Shown: positions 45,575 through 53,388 of the stretch, piece by piece
Layout of the letters: every line of letters starts with the position of its first letter
Position numbering within the stretch: position 1 is the first letter of the stretch
Source of the DNA: Kineothrix sp. IPX-CK
GTDB taxonomy: Bacteria > Bacillota > Clostridia > Lachnospirales > Lachnospiraceae
Assembly: GCF_039134705.1 (NCBI RefSeq)
Contig: NZ_CP146256.1
Span: forward strand, 1,736,001-1,800,000
Reading direction: 5' to 3'
Length of the DNA: 64,000 nucleotides
The notes under the pieces: model-generated
Databases searched by the model: none
The model's input: only the letters and a program-made list of their open reading frames with translations
Told to the model about the DNA's origin: nothing
Translations under genes and position numbers: made by a program

Positions 45575-45605
45575 TTGACTTTGCCCTAAGGGGAAGGTGT
45601 AAGGT
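45575..45605 (+). promoter_or_regulatory. MerR-type promoter with 19-bp spacer
   Basis: TTGACT (45575-45580) and TAAGGT (45600-45605) are separated by 19 bases that contain the dyad TTGCCC-TAA-GGGGAA. Over-long spacers with a central dyad are the hallmark of promoters activated by MerR proteins, and a MerR-family gene follows. Confidence 0.75.
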
Positions 45606-45645
45606 AAAGGCAGACATATAAGATACGATGAAAGGAAGACAGTCT

Positions 45646-46503
45646 ATGTTATCAATTGGTGAGTTTTCAAATATATGTAAGGTGTCTGCAAAGACACTTC
45701 GTTATTACGCTGAAATAGGGCTTATCATACCGGATGAAATCAACCCAGAAAACGGTTATAGATATTATTCCATCGAACAATTGGAAAAGATGTTATTTAT
45801 CAATCGTTTAAAGTCATACAATTTCTCTTTAGAAGAAATCAAAGCAATACTGAAATCGGAAGAATTAATGGATGATAAACTTTTTGCGGCACTTACCGGG
45901 AAGAAAAGAGAAATTGAGAAACAGGTACAGGAATTTGAAAAAACTTTAGACCAGATAAATGATGATATATCCAATTTAAAAGTAGGAAAATCGATTATGT
46001 CATATCTGGAAAACATTGATGTTCAGCTTGTAGAAGTACCAATGATGTATCTTTTGTTTATCCGAAAAATGGTTCATGAATACGATTATCCGGAAGAATA
46101 TGGTAATTGTTTTAGTAAATTATTCAGGAGGATTGCAGACGACAAGTTAACTATGCTTTCCCCGCCAATGGTACTTTTCCATAGCACAGAATTTACTCCG
46201 TCTGGTTTAGATACTGAATTTGCTGTTCCGGTAAAAGAGTATGTTACTGGGACGAGAGATTTTTATCCGGGACTATGCTTGAAAACGGTTGTGTATGGTT
46301 CTTATTCCGCCCTATCCTCCGTATACACAAAACAACGTGAATGGGCGGAAAAAGAAGGTTATGAATGCAGCAATGCTCTCTATGAAGTATATGTAACCGA
46401 TCCTTCTGAGGTTTCAAAAGAAAGTGAACTTATAACGGAAGTTTATTACCCCGTTAAAAAGAAGCAAGAAAGGCAATGCGCGCAAAAGGAGAAATTTATA
46501 TGA
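45646..46503 (+). CDS. MerR-family regulator with GyrI-like effector domain
   Basis: The 285-residue protein has a MerR DNA-binding domain (LSIGEFSNICKVSAKTLRYY, then ENGYRYYSIEQLEKM), a dimerising coiled coil at about 75-115 and a C-terminal GyrI-like/BmrR-type ligand domain (from about 125, with FAVPVKEYV and CLKTVVYGSYSAL). Such proteins bind lipophilic drugs and activate resistance genes. AAAGGAAG supports ATG 45646. Its stop overlaps the hydrolase start (ATGA), so both are controlled by the MerR-type promoter. Confidence 0.92.
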   Translation: MLSIGEFSNICKVSAKTLRYYAEIGLIIPDEINPENGYRYYSIEQLEKMLFINRLKSYNFSLEEIKAILKSEELMDDKLFAALTGKKREIEKQVQEFEKTLDQINDDISNLKVGKSIMSYLENIDVQLVEVPMMYLLFIRKMVHEYDYPEEYGNCFSKLFRRIADDKLTMLSPPMVLFHSTEFTPSGLDTEFAVPVKEYVTGTRDFYPGLCLKTVVYGSYSALSSVYTKQREWAEKEGYECSNALYEVYVTDPSEVSKESELITEVYYPVKKKQERQCAQKEKFI

Positions 46504-47477
46504 ATCGAGAAAAAGTGACAGAGTTAGAAAATAAAATAAACAATAACTATAGCAATATTGCAGGTATAGTTGTACTGAAAGGCGGTAAGACACTATATGA
46601 GAATTATTTTAACGAATGTACTGCTGCTAGCCGAATACACGTTTATTCCGTAACCAAAAGTATTGTTTCCATATTGATTGGAATTGCCATGGACAAAGGA
46701 TATATCAAAAGCAGCAACGAGAAAGTATTGGATTTTTTTCCGGATTACATAGTTAAAAAAAGAGAAAAGACAATACAAGGTGTCACATTTGAAAATTTGC
46801 TGACAATGACAGCTCCGTATAAATATAAGTTCGCACCCTATATAAAGTATTTCACAAGTGATGACTATGTAAGATTTTCGCTCGATCTATTAGGCGGCAG
46901 GGAGCAGATAGGAAAATTTAGATACGCTCCCCTCATAGGGCCGGATATCTTGTCAGGTATTCTTGTAAAAGCGACCGGGAAGTCTGTGTTTGATTTCGCA
47001 ACAGAAAATTTATTCTCGCCACTGGGAATTACTGTTGAGAACAATGTGATTTTTCATAGTAAAGAGGAACAACTGGCATTTAATAAAGCAAAAGATATCA
47101 GCGGTTGGGTTGTCGACCCGTCGGGAGTAAATACAGCAGGATGGGGGCTTACTTTGACTCCTATGGATATGGCGAAAATAGGCCAGTTGTACTTATCCGG
47201 CGGAATATGGGAAGATAAACGGATTGTATCAAAGAAGTGGATAGAAGAGAGTACAAAGGAACACAGCAGATGGGAAAAACTCGATCTGGCATATGGATAT
47301 TTATGGTGGATCCATGAGGATGGCTATGCAGCGATGGGAGATGGAGGAAATGTCATCTATGTCAATACAAAGAAAAGCATGGTGATTTCAATTGCAGCTC
47401 TTTTTAGGCCGAATGTTAAGGATAGGATAGAATTTATTAAAGAATATATCGAACCGATATTTGAGAATTGCGTATAA
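46500..47477 (+). CDS. Serine hydrolase, beta-lactamase-like
   Basis: The 325-residue protein has SxxK as SVTK in RIHVYSVTKSIVSILIGIAM, the class C/EstB-like second motif region FRYAPLIGPDILSGILVK, and a late AMGDGGNVIYV block that would carry the third motif. The usual Tyr-x-Asn is changed to Tyr-Ala-Pro. No signal peptide is evident, so it is probably cytosolic. AAGGAG precedes ATG 46500. It is coupled to a BmrR-like regulator, which suggests a drug or xenobiotic ester as substrate (inference). Confidence 0.85.
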   Translation: MNREKVTELENKINNNYSNIAGIVVLKGGKTLYENYFNECTAASRIHVYSVTKSIVSILIGIAMDKGYIKSSNEKVLDFFPDYIVKKREKTIQGVTFENLLTMTAPYKYKFAPYIKYFTSDDYVRFSLDLLGGREQIGKFRYAPLIGPDILSGILVKATGKSVFDFATENLFSPLGITVENNVIFHSKEEQLAFNKAKDISGWVVDPSGVNTAGWGLTLTPMDMAKIGQLYLSGGIWEDKRIVSKKWIEESTKEHSRWEKLDLAYGYLWWIHEDGYAAMGDGGNVIYVNTKKSMVISIAALFRPNVKDRIEFIKEYIEPIFENCV

Positions 47478-47538
47478 TGAATTTTAAATTTCTTATTATT
47501 TTTCTATAAAAAAATTGTTTTTACAAAGAGGAAGTGTT

Positions 47539-47598
47539 ATGGTTAGATATACAGAAAAAGAAGAACTGCATGACATAGTTTACAGGTTGGGAAAGTAA
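47539..47598 (+). other. Short 19-codon ORF, possibly the frameshifted start of the next gene
   Basis: An ATG with GAGGAAG five bases upstream opens MVRYTEKEELHDIVYRLGK then TAA. Removing one A near 47592-47594 would join it to the frame of the C39-like gene through YAAGTTVRKGGSAM. It may be a leader peptide or the broken first exon-like part of that gene. Confidence 0.35.
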
Positions 47599-47638
47599 GT
47601 ATGCCGCAGGGACTACAGTCAGAAAAGGTGGTAGTGCG

Positions 47639-48286
47639 ATGGATGTAACGACACAGGCCTTAAGGGATACATCGATACGTTATCCCGAACGGCTTCATAT
47701 TCATAAAGGAAGTGCGGTTTCCTATGGAGCTCATCAAATATGGTATCCGGGGTGGATTCAGCGGATGAGCGGATGCGGTCCGACGGCAGCATCCAATTTA
47801 TTATGGTATCTGGCAGCCACCAGACCGGAGGACTGCGGCGGACTTTATGACGGAGACGGAACGAGCTATGCGGGAATGCTGCGTCTGATGGAGGAGGTAT
47901 GGAACTATGTAAAGCCGGGCGTACGGGGTGTAGACAGACCTTCTATTTTTATTGATGGAGCAATCGGTTTTGGACTAAAGCATGAAATAGCTTTGAAGGC
48001 CAGACTTTTAGAGGTTCCTCAAGGAGAAAAGGAGCGTCCCGGTATGGAAACGGTATTGGAGTTTCTGACCTTGGCTTTTTTAGACAATTTGCCGGTGGCT
48101 TTTTTAAATTTATCGAATGGAGCGGTGAGAAACCTCGATAATTGGCACTGGGTAACACTAGTATCCACGGATAGGGACTTGAAAGCACAGATGTACGATC
48201 AGGGGAGAAAGCAGATCATCGATGTGAACCTATGGCTTTCTACTACTGCCGGCGGAGGTGCTTTTGTCGCATTAGAACCGCTTTAA
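47639..48286 (+). CDS. C39/papain-like cysteine peptidase-fold protein
   Basis: The 215-residue protein has the cysteine-protease pair: Cys46 in MSGCGPTAASNLLWYLA and His170 in DNWHWVTLV, the arrangement of C39-like (peptidase_C39_2) domains. There is no signal peptide, so a cytosolic protease or a non-proteolytic relative is possible. AAAGGTGG precedes ATG 47639. It lies 20 bases before a ferredoxin-fused aldo/keto reductase and is probably co-transcribed. The frame is open for 14 codons upstream of the start, which may be a lost N-terminus. Confidence 0.7.
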   Translation: MDVTTQALRDTSIRYPERLHIHKGSAVSYGAHQIWYPGWIQRMSGCGPTAASNLLWYLAATRPEDCGGLYDGDGTSYAGMLRLMEEVWNYVKPGVRGVDRPSIFIDGAIGFGLKHEIALKARLLEVPQGEKERPGMETVLEFLTLAFLDNLPVAFLNLSNGAVRNLDNWHWVTLVSTDRDLKAQMYDQGRKQIIDVNLWLSTTAGGGAFVALEPL

Positions 48287-48306
48287 AATATAAAGGAGGG
48301 CTTATC

Positions 48307-49458
48307 ATGCAGTATAGAACAAATCCTAAGAACGGCGAAAAGATTTCCGCCTTAGCTTTCGGTTGTATGCGGTTTAACAAGGATGAGAAGGAAGTAGAGA
48401 GGCAGATCCGCTATGCCATTGAACAAGGCGTGAATTATTTCGATACTGCGTATATTTATCCCAACAGCGAGGCTACTCTTGGAAGAATACTCGCCAAGGA
48501 CGGGATGCGGCAGAAGGTTAATATTGCGACTAAGCTTCCTCATAACAATGCAAGAAAATATAGCGATTTAGACCGTATTTTCGGTACGCAGCTGGAGCGG
48601 CTGCAAACGGATCATGTCGATTATTACCTGATACATATGCTGGGGAACGTGAGGTCGTGGAAGAGGCTTAGAGATATTGGAATCGAAAAGTGGATAGATG
48701 AAAAGAAAGCTTCCGGGGCCATCCGTAATCTCGGTTTTTCCTTCCATGGACCGCAAAATGAGTTTTTGGCACTGTTAGACGAATATGACTGGGATTTCTG
48801 CATGATTCAATATAACTACTGCGATGAAAACAATCAGGCAGGAAAGGCTGGCCTTAAGCGTGCCGGAGAGAAGGGGATTCCTGTTATGATTATGGAGCCC
48901 TTGCGAGGAGGCACTCTCGCCAATCCGAAAGCATCTATCCGAGATATATGGCAGCAGGCTGATGTGAAGCGTTCTCCTGCGGAATGGGGATTTCGCTGGG
49001 TGCTCGATCATGCTCAGGTGTTGGCAGTGTTGTCGGGAATGAATGAAATGGAGCAGCTGGAGGAGAATGTGAGGACCTTTTCCGATGCGACAGCCGGTTC
49101 TCTCACGGAAGCGGAGCTGGAAGTGTACGAAAAGGTGAAAACCGAAATCCAGCGTTCCATGAAGGTGCCCTGCACCGGCTGCGGCTATTGTATGCCCTGC
49201 CCGAAGGGCGTAGACATTCCTAGCAGCTTCTCGGCACTGAACGATGCGGCAAGCCGCGGGAGAATAATGTCCAAAGCCATGTATATTATGACTACCGGAG
49301 GCAACAGTGCTTCCCAATGTGTAAAATGCGGCAAGTGTCAGACTCATTGCCCGCAAAGCATACCCATTCCTGAAAAGCTCGAGCAGGTAAAAAAGGAGCT
49401 GGAGGGCATAACATATAAGCCTATGCGCTATTTTATAAGAAGATTTCTGGGTGTTTGA
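48307..49458 (+). CDS. Aldo/keto reductase with C-terminal 2[4Fe-4S] domain
   Basis: The 383-residue protein is an AKR barrel with a complete catalytic set: Asp and Tyr in YFDTAYIYPNSEATLG, Lys in NIATKLP and His in DYYLIHML. The C-terminus carries two ferredoxin-type clusters, CTGCGYCMPCPKG and CVKCGKCQTHCPQ. This architecture is common in clostridia; electron flow between NAD(P)H, clusters and an unknown carbonyl or alcohol is likely. AAGGAGGG supports ATG 48307. Confidence 0.93.
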   Translation: MQYRTNPKNGEKISALAFGCMRFNKDEKEVERQIRYAIEQGVNYFDTAYIYPNSEATLGRILAKDGMRQKVNIATKLPHNNARKYSDLDRIFGTQLERLQTDHVDYYLIHMLGNVRSWKRLRDIGIEKWIDEKKASGAIRNLGFSFHGPQNEFLALLDEYDWDFCMIQYNYCDENNQAGKAGLKRAGEKGIPVMIMEPLRGGTLANPKASIRDIWQQADVKRSPAEWGFRWVLDHAQVLAVLSGMNEMEQLEENVRTFSDATAGSLTEAELEVYEKVKTEIQRSMKVPCTGCGYCMPCPKGVDIPSSFSALNDAASRGRIMSKAMYIMTTGGNSASQCVKCGKCQTHCPQSIPIPEKLEQVKKELEGITYKPMRYFIRRFLGV

Positions 49459-49475
49459 GAAGGCAGGAAGTTTAA

Positions 49476-49928
49476 ATGTCACTAAAAAGGACTTGCGGAA
49501 TCATGAAGAAACCAGGGAATATTATGGATAATAACACAAAAAGGAAATTTACAGAGGCACTTAAGGTAGTGTCTTCCTTTATTGGCAGATGTGAAAAAAT
49601 GCAAGGAAAGTTCGAGGAAGGTACCTCTCAGCATACACTTCTTGGAAACCGTATAAAGGCGCTGTATATTTCGCAGGCGCTGATAAAGGATGTACTGACG
49701 CAAGAATCTGAGCCGGAGGGCGAGTGCCTTGCGAATAACTATACGGAAGAGGATTTGAAAAATGCACTTCCTCCGGTGACTTCGATTATCAACAAATGTG
49801 AAAAGGCGCAGGGAAAATTTGAGGAAGGCACTTCGCAGTATATACGTTATAAAAATATGATAGGGCCGATGTATCTTTCGAAAGAATTGATCGAGGTTAC
49901 GCTCGCTCACAGACTATTCGTTCGATAG
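49476..49928 (+). CDS. Hypothetical protein with internal duplication
   Basis: The 150-residue protein contains two ~50-residue repeats, residues 25-74 and 93-143. Each has the core CEK-x-QGKFEEGTSQ (39-52 and 108-121) followed by KxLYIS/xMYLSxELI. Each repeat looks like a helix-turn-helix pair; the family is not one I can name. AGGAAG supports ATG 49476; starts at 49503 and 49524 are possible. It follows the aldo/keto reductase by 17 bases on the same strand. Confidence 0.7.
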   Translation: MSLKRTCGIMKKPGNIMDNNTKRKFTEALKVVSSFIGRCEKMQGKFEEGTSQHTLLGNRIKALYISQALIKDVLTQESEPEGECLANNYTEEDLKNALPPVTSIINKCEKAQGKFEEGTSQYIRYKNMIGPMYLSKELIEVTLAHRLFVR

Positions 49929-49941
49929 ATGTATAGTTAAA

Positions 49942-49986
49942 AAAATGGAGAGTTACTTTAAATATTTGGGTACCTCTCCGTTTTTA
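49942..49986. terminator. Terminator
   Basis: GGAGAG and CTCTCC pair across about 21 bases with an A-run before and a T-run after. It lies between two convergent frames. Confidence 0.6.
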
Positions 49987-50157
49987 TTATGCCACGTTAT
50001 AAATCTTCACATCAGGTTCCCCGTTCCAGAGAGGCTTTAATCTGAGGAATACATTGTCCTGAAGCATGGAGCTGGATAAGTAAGTCAGGGTATTCTTCAT
50101 GCTGTCGAAGTCATGAAGAACCTGAACGTCTTCTTCCCGAATCAGCAGTACCTCCAA
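49987..50157 (-). pseudogene. C-terminal fragment of an antibiotic-biosynthesis-monooxygenase-like protein
   Basis: Reading the minus strand, 56 codons give LEVLLIREEDVQVLHDFDS, then YLSSSMLQDNVFLRLKPLWN and DVKIYNVA before the stop. The 'VQVLHDF-S...YLSS...DVKIY-VA' pattern is that of the C-terminal half of small ferredoxin-like monooxygenase proteins (ABM family). The N-terminal half is absent: a stop precedes the frame and the promoter of the next gene follows. No start codon with a site is present. Confidence 0.55.
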
Positions 50158-50190
50158 TTACTTAAGTGCTCAAAAAACGTTAACTCTGGA

Positions 50191-50219
50191 TTGATTCCAT
50201 GCCTGGATTATCATATAAT
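50191..50219 (+). promoter_or_regulatory. Promoter of the second aldo/keto reductase-like gene
   Basis: TTGATT (50191-50196) and TATAAT (50214-50219) are 17 bases apart, 134 bases before the start. Confidence 0.65.
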
Positions 50220-50352
50220 TAAGTTAGTTTTAAAAGCGATGAATTCAAAGGTGCGGTAAGAAATTCGAGAAAGAAAAAAGAGATACATATTCGCGGCTGG
50301 CATTTGATATTGCCATGTCCAATAGAAAAGGAGTGGAAGGAGAAGGGGAAGT

Positions 50353-51501
50353 ATGAAGTATAGGAAATTGGGGAAAACGGGGATGGAGGCCGGTATTATT
50401 GGTCTGGGAACAGAGCATCTGGATGGGAAGGAATATGAGGTCGTGAAGGAAACCCTCGATGCAGCTTTGGAAAATGGCATAAATATGATGGACGTGTTCA
50501 TGCCGGGCAGCGATATTCGCCAGAAAATCGGCAAAGCCATAAAGGGTAATCGGGATAAGTTCATGCTTCAGGGTCATATCGGCTCGACGGATATAAATTA
50601 TCAGTATGATATTTCAAGAGATCTTGCGACCTGCAAGAAGTATTTCGAAGGGCTGCTGACTGATTTGGGTACCGACTATATTGATTTTGGAATGCTCTTT
50701 TTTATCGATAGTGAACAGCATTTCGACGAAGTATTTCATTCTGATATCGTACGTTATGCGAAAGGCTTGAAACAAAAGGGAATAATAAGAGGAATAGGCG
50801 CCAGTTCCCATAATCCTGTTATTGCTAAAAAAGTGGTGGAAACGGGAATTGTTGATTTGCTGATGTTCAGCATTAATCCTGCGTTCGATATGATTCCGGC
50901 AGATGTGGACGCACTGAATACTCTGAGCGAGGGTTTTGACACAAGCAGGATGCTGGAAATCGATAAAAAGCGGCTGGAGCTTTATAAGACATGTGAAAAG
51001 CTGGATATTCCTATCACGGTAATGAAGACACTGGGCGGCGGAAAGCTGCTTTCCAGGGAGCAGACCCCTTTTTCTAAACCCCTTACAGTAAACCAGTGCA
51101 TTCATTATGCGCTTACAAGACCTGCGGTGGCCAGCGTTATGGTGGGCTGTCAGAGCAGAAAACAAATAGAAGAGGCGGTTTCTTATTTGGATGCAGATCC
51201 GGCCGGGTTGGATTACACCGAGGTGATTCGGGGAATGAACAGCGATTTCAAGGGAAGCTGCGTTTATTGCAATCACTGTCAGCCCTGCCTAGCAGGAATA
51301 GATATTGCGGCGGTCACCAAATATCTGGATATTGCCGTCATGGATAAGAGTGCGGCAGATAAAGGAATCGGGCAGCATTACAGAGAGCTGTCCTCACACG
51401 CTTCCGATTGTATCGAATGCGGGAGCTGCGAAGGGAAATGTCCGTTTTCGGTTCCGGTAATAGAGAATATGAAAACTGCGGAGGCAGTTTTCGGAGTATA
51501 A
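50353..51501 (+). CDS. Aldo/keto reductase-like protein with ferredoxin domain, catalytic residues missing
   Basis: The 382-residue protein has the AKR barrel start (YRKLGKTGMEAGIIGLGTEH) and a C-terminal pair of cluster motifs, CVYCNHCQPC and CIECGSCEGKCP. The canonical tetrad is not intact: Asp47 is present in MMDVFMPGSD but the Tyr position is Gly52, the Lys position reads LQGHIGS around residue 74, and the His position in DFGMLFF is Phe116. It may use a different active site or act only as an electron carrier. A terminator follows. GGAAGGAG supports the start. Confidence 0.9.
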   Translation: MKYRKLGKTGMEAGIIGLGTEHLDGKEYEVVKETLDAALENGINMMDVFMPGSDIRQKIGKAIKGNRDKFMLQGHIGSTDINYQYDISRDLATCKKYFEGLLTDLGTDYIDFGMLFFIDSEQHFDEVFHSDIVRYAKGLKQKGIIRGIGASSHNPVIAKKVVETGIVDLLMFSINPAFDMIPADVDALNTLSEGFDTSRMLEIDKKRLELYKTCEKLDIPITVMKTLGGGKLLSREQTPFSKPLTVNQCIHYALTRPAVASVMVGCQSRKQIEEAVSYLDADPAGLDYTEVIRGMNSDFKGSCVYCNHCQPCLAGIDIAAVTKYLDIAVMDKSAADKGIGQHYRELSSHASDCIECGSCEGKCPFSVPVIENMKTAEAVFGV

Positions 51502-51539
51502 CGATTAGGAAAACAGCCATAGATTTGCCATAAGAAGGG

Positions 51540-51576
51540 GAGCAGATATATCACAGGATGATTATCTGCTCATTTT
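51540..51576 (+). terminator. Terminator after the second reductase-like gene
   Basis: GAGCAGATA (51540-51548) and TATCTGCTC (51563-51571) are perfect complements, followed by ATTTTAT. Confidence 0.75.
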
Positions 51577-51618
51577 ATATCATATTGGATTCGAAGATGG
51601 GAAAGTGAGAGAGTGTTA

Positions 51619-53388
51619 ATGAAAAAATGGTTTGTCAATTTGAATATTAGAAGCAAATTTCTATATTGTTTTGTGGGAATAACAATCACGTTTTTATTGG
51701 TGATTGCCATATTGCTTTATTCCGTTGCTGCGAACATGATATTGGACCAGACGATAGAACAGTCACAGGAAACCATAAGGGAATTATCTTTGAATATCGA
51801 TCATTATTTCAATTTGGTACAGAATTCTTTCGAATACATAGCGAGCAATAATAATGTGCAGGCTGAGCTGACCAGTACGGATCCGTTTCGTTCGGACGGA
51901 AAAGAGGTATTCAGCTATTTTTCCATACCGGGACAAATCAGGAGGCTGCTGCTGCAAATGTATTCCAGTGTTTATATGAACGACATAAATCTATATGGAT
52001 ATAACGGAGCAAGCTACGTGCTTCAAAACGGTTATTCCGATATCGTGTATGACGAAGCGGAGATAGAAAGCTATGCCAAGGAAGGGAACGGAAAGTGTGT
52101 TTTCTATAATGACGAAGAAGAGACGGGACATATACATGTGGCGAAGCTTATCAAAGATTCTCTGACGATGGAACCCATAGGAATTCTGCAGGCCTCTATT
52201 AAGGTCAGCTATCTGGACAAGATGACGGAAAAGGTGAAGCTTGCCACAAACGGAAAAATAATACTGTTAGACAACAATCGTCAGGCGATTATCAACGATT
52301 TGGGCGTGGATACGATCGATTTGGAGTCTTATGTAAAAGAGAATTCAGGCGCTTTTATTTATACGACAGAGGAAGGAAAATATTGGTGCGTCTATCAGGT
52401 AAGCTCAACAACGCATTTCATATTAATCGGCCTGATTCCCGTAAGTTATATCCATCAAGGATTAAAGGACTTTCAGCGGATAACGGCTATGGTAATAGTT
52501 ATCGGCATCATCGTCTGTTTCATGCTTTCGAAAAAGTTAGCCAAGCTCATCGTGGAGCCTATTGAAAAAACGAGTGTAGCTATGCGGCAATTTGCAGACG
52601 GCGATTTTACGATACGCCTGCCGGAAGGAAGAACGGATGAAATCGGTAATATGAATACGGTGTTTAACCATACGATTGTCCAGGTGGAGACACTTTTGAA
52701 AAAAGTGGTGGGAGCAGAGGCTATCAGCAAGGATATGGAGTTTAAAGCGTTGCAGGCACAGATAAATCCTCATTTTCTTTATAACGTGCTGGATACGATC
52801 AACTGGATGGCCAGGAAGAAGGGGGAGGAGAATATCTGCCATATGGTAACTGCAATCAGTAATCTTATGAGAGGCAGTATCAGCAATAAGAAAAGTATGG
52901 TTTCGCTGAAGGAGGAAATGAATTATGTGCGCGATTACATTTACATACAGGAAACCAGATATAAAGACCGGTTTAACACTTATTTTTATATGGAAGAAAA
53001 ACTGAACGAGTTTCAGATCCCGAAGATGACTATTCAGACCCTGGTGGAAAATGCAATCGTACATGGAGTGGAGAATGCCACTTGGGAATGTGAATTGACG
53101 ATTTCTATAGAAAAAAGAGAAGACAGGGCATTTATATTAATTAAGGATACCGGAGTGGGTATAGAACCGGAAAAGTTAAAGAATCTCATGGAGAAGGGAG
53201 ATGAAGAGGAGAAAACGGCGGAAAGGACTCATACCAATCTAGGCCTTTATGCGGTAAAGCAGCGGCTGAATTATGTATACAACGGTCAGGCACAGATAGA
53301 AATTGTATCCGAATTGGGAAAAGGTACAGAAATCCGCATTCTACTGCCGCTTGGAGAAATGAAAGAAGGAGACATTACATGGAATTAA
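51619..53388 (+). CDS. YesM-type sensor histidine kinase
   Basis: The 589-residue kinase has a membrane segment at about 15-39, an extracytoplasmic Cache-like sensor region to about 265, a second segment near 285-303, HAMP, and a His_kinase domain with phospho-His385 in QINPHFLYNVLDTINWMA and an ATPase end with DTGVGIEPEKL and NLGLYAVKQRL. This class pairs with AraC-type regulators and controls carbohydrate uptake. It overlaps the regulator gene by 10 bases. The sensed ligand is probably the sugar handled by the downstream ABC/GH32 operon. Confidence 0.94.
   Translation: MKKWFVNLNIRSKFLYCFVGITITFLLVIAILLYSVAANMILDQTIEQSQETIRELSLNIDHYFNLVQNSFEYIASNNNVQAELTSTDPFRSDGKEVFSYFSIPGQIRRLLLQMYSSVYMNDINLYGYNGASYVLQNGYSDIVYDEAEIESYAKEGNGKCVFYNDEEETGHIHVAKLIKDSLTMEPIGILQASIKVSYLDKMTEKVKLATNGKIILLDNNRQAIINDLGVDTIDLESYVKENSGAFIYTTEEGKYWCVYQVSSTTHFILIGLIPVSYIHQGLKDFQRITAMVIVIGIIVCFMLSKKLAKLIVEPIEKTSVAMRQFADGDFTIRLPEGRTDEIGNMNTVFNHTIVQVETLLKKVVGAEAISKDMEFKALQAQINPHFLYNVLDTINWMARKKGEENICHMVTAISNLMRGSISNKKSMVSLKEEMNYVRDYIYIQETRYKDRFNTYFYMEEKLNEFQIPKMTIQTLVENAIVHGVENATWECELTISIEKREDRAFILIKDTGVGIEPEKLKNLMEKGDEEEKTAERTHTNLGLYAVKQRLNYVYNGQAQIEIVSELGKGTEIRILLPLGEMKEGDITWN

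Noticed and set aside
42185..47500. Genomic island inserted at the tRNA-Val/tRNA-Met pair
   Set aside because: No integrase, no direct repeat of a tRNA 3' end and no mobile gene was found; the region holds ordinary feoAB and regulator genes.
47639..48286. Bacteriocin-processing C39 exporter
   Set aside because: Only the protease-like fold is present; there are no membrane or ATPase domains and no precursor peptide with a double-glycine leader nearby.
48775..49482. 235-codon minus strand ORF
   Set aside because: It is antisense to the ferredoxin-fused aldo/keto reductase, whose cysteine motifs are unambiguous.
49482..49910. 142-codon minus strand ORF
   Set aside because: It mirrors the repeat-containing + strand protein; the internal duplication is only coherent in the + frame.
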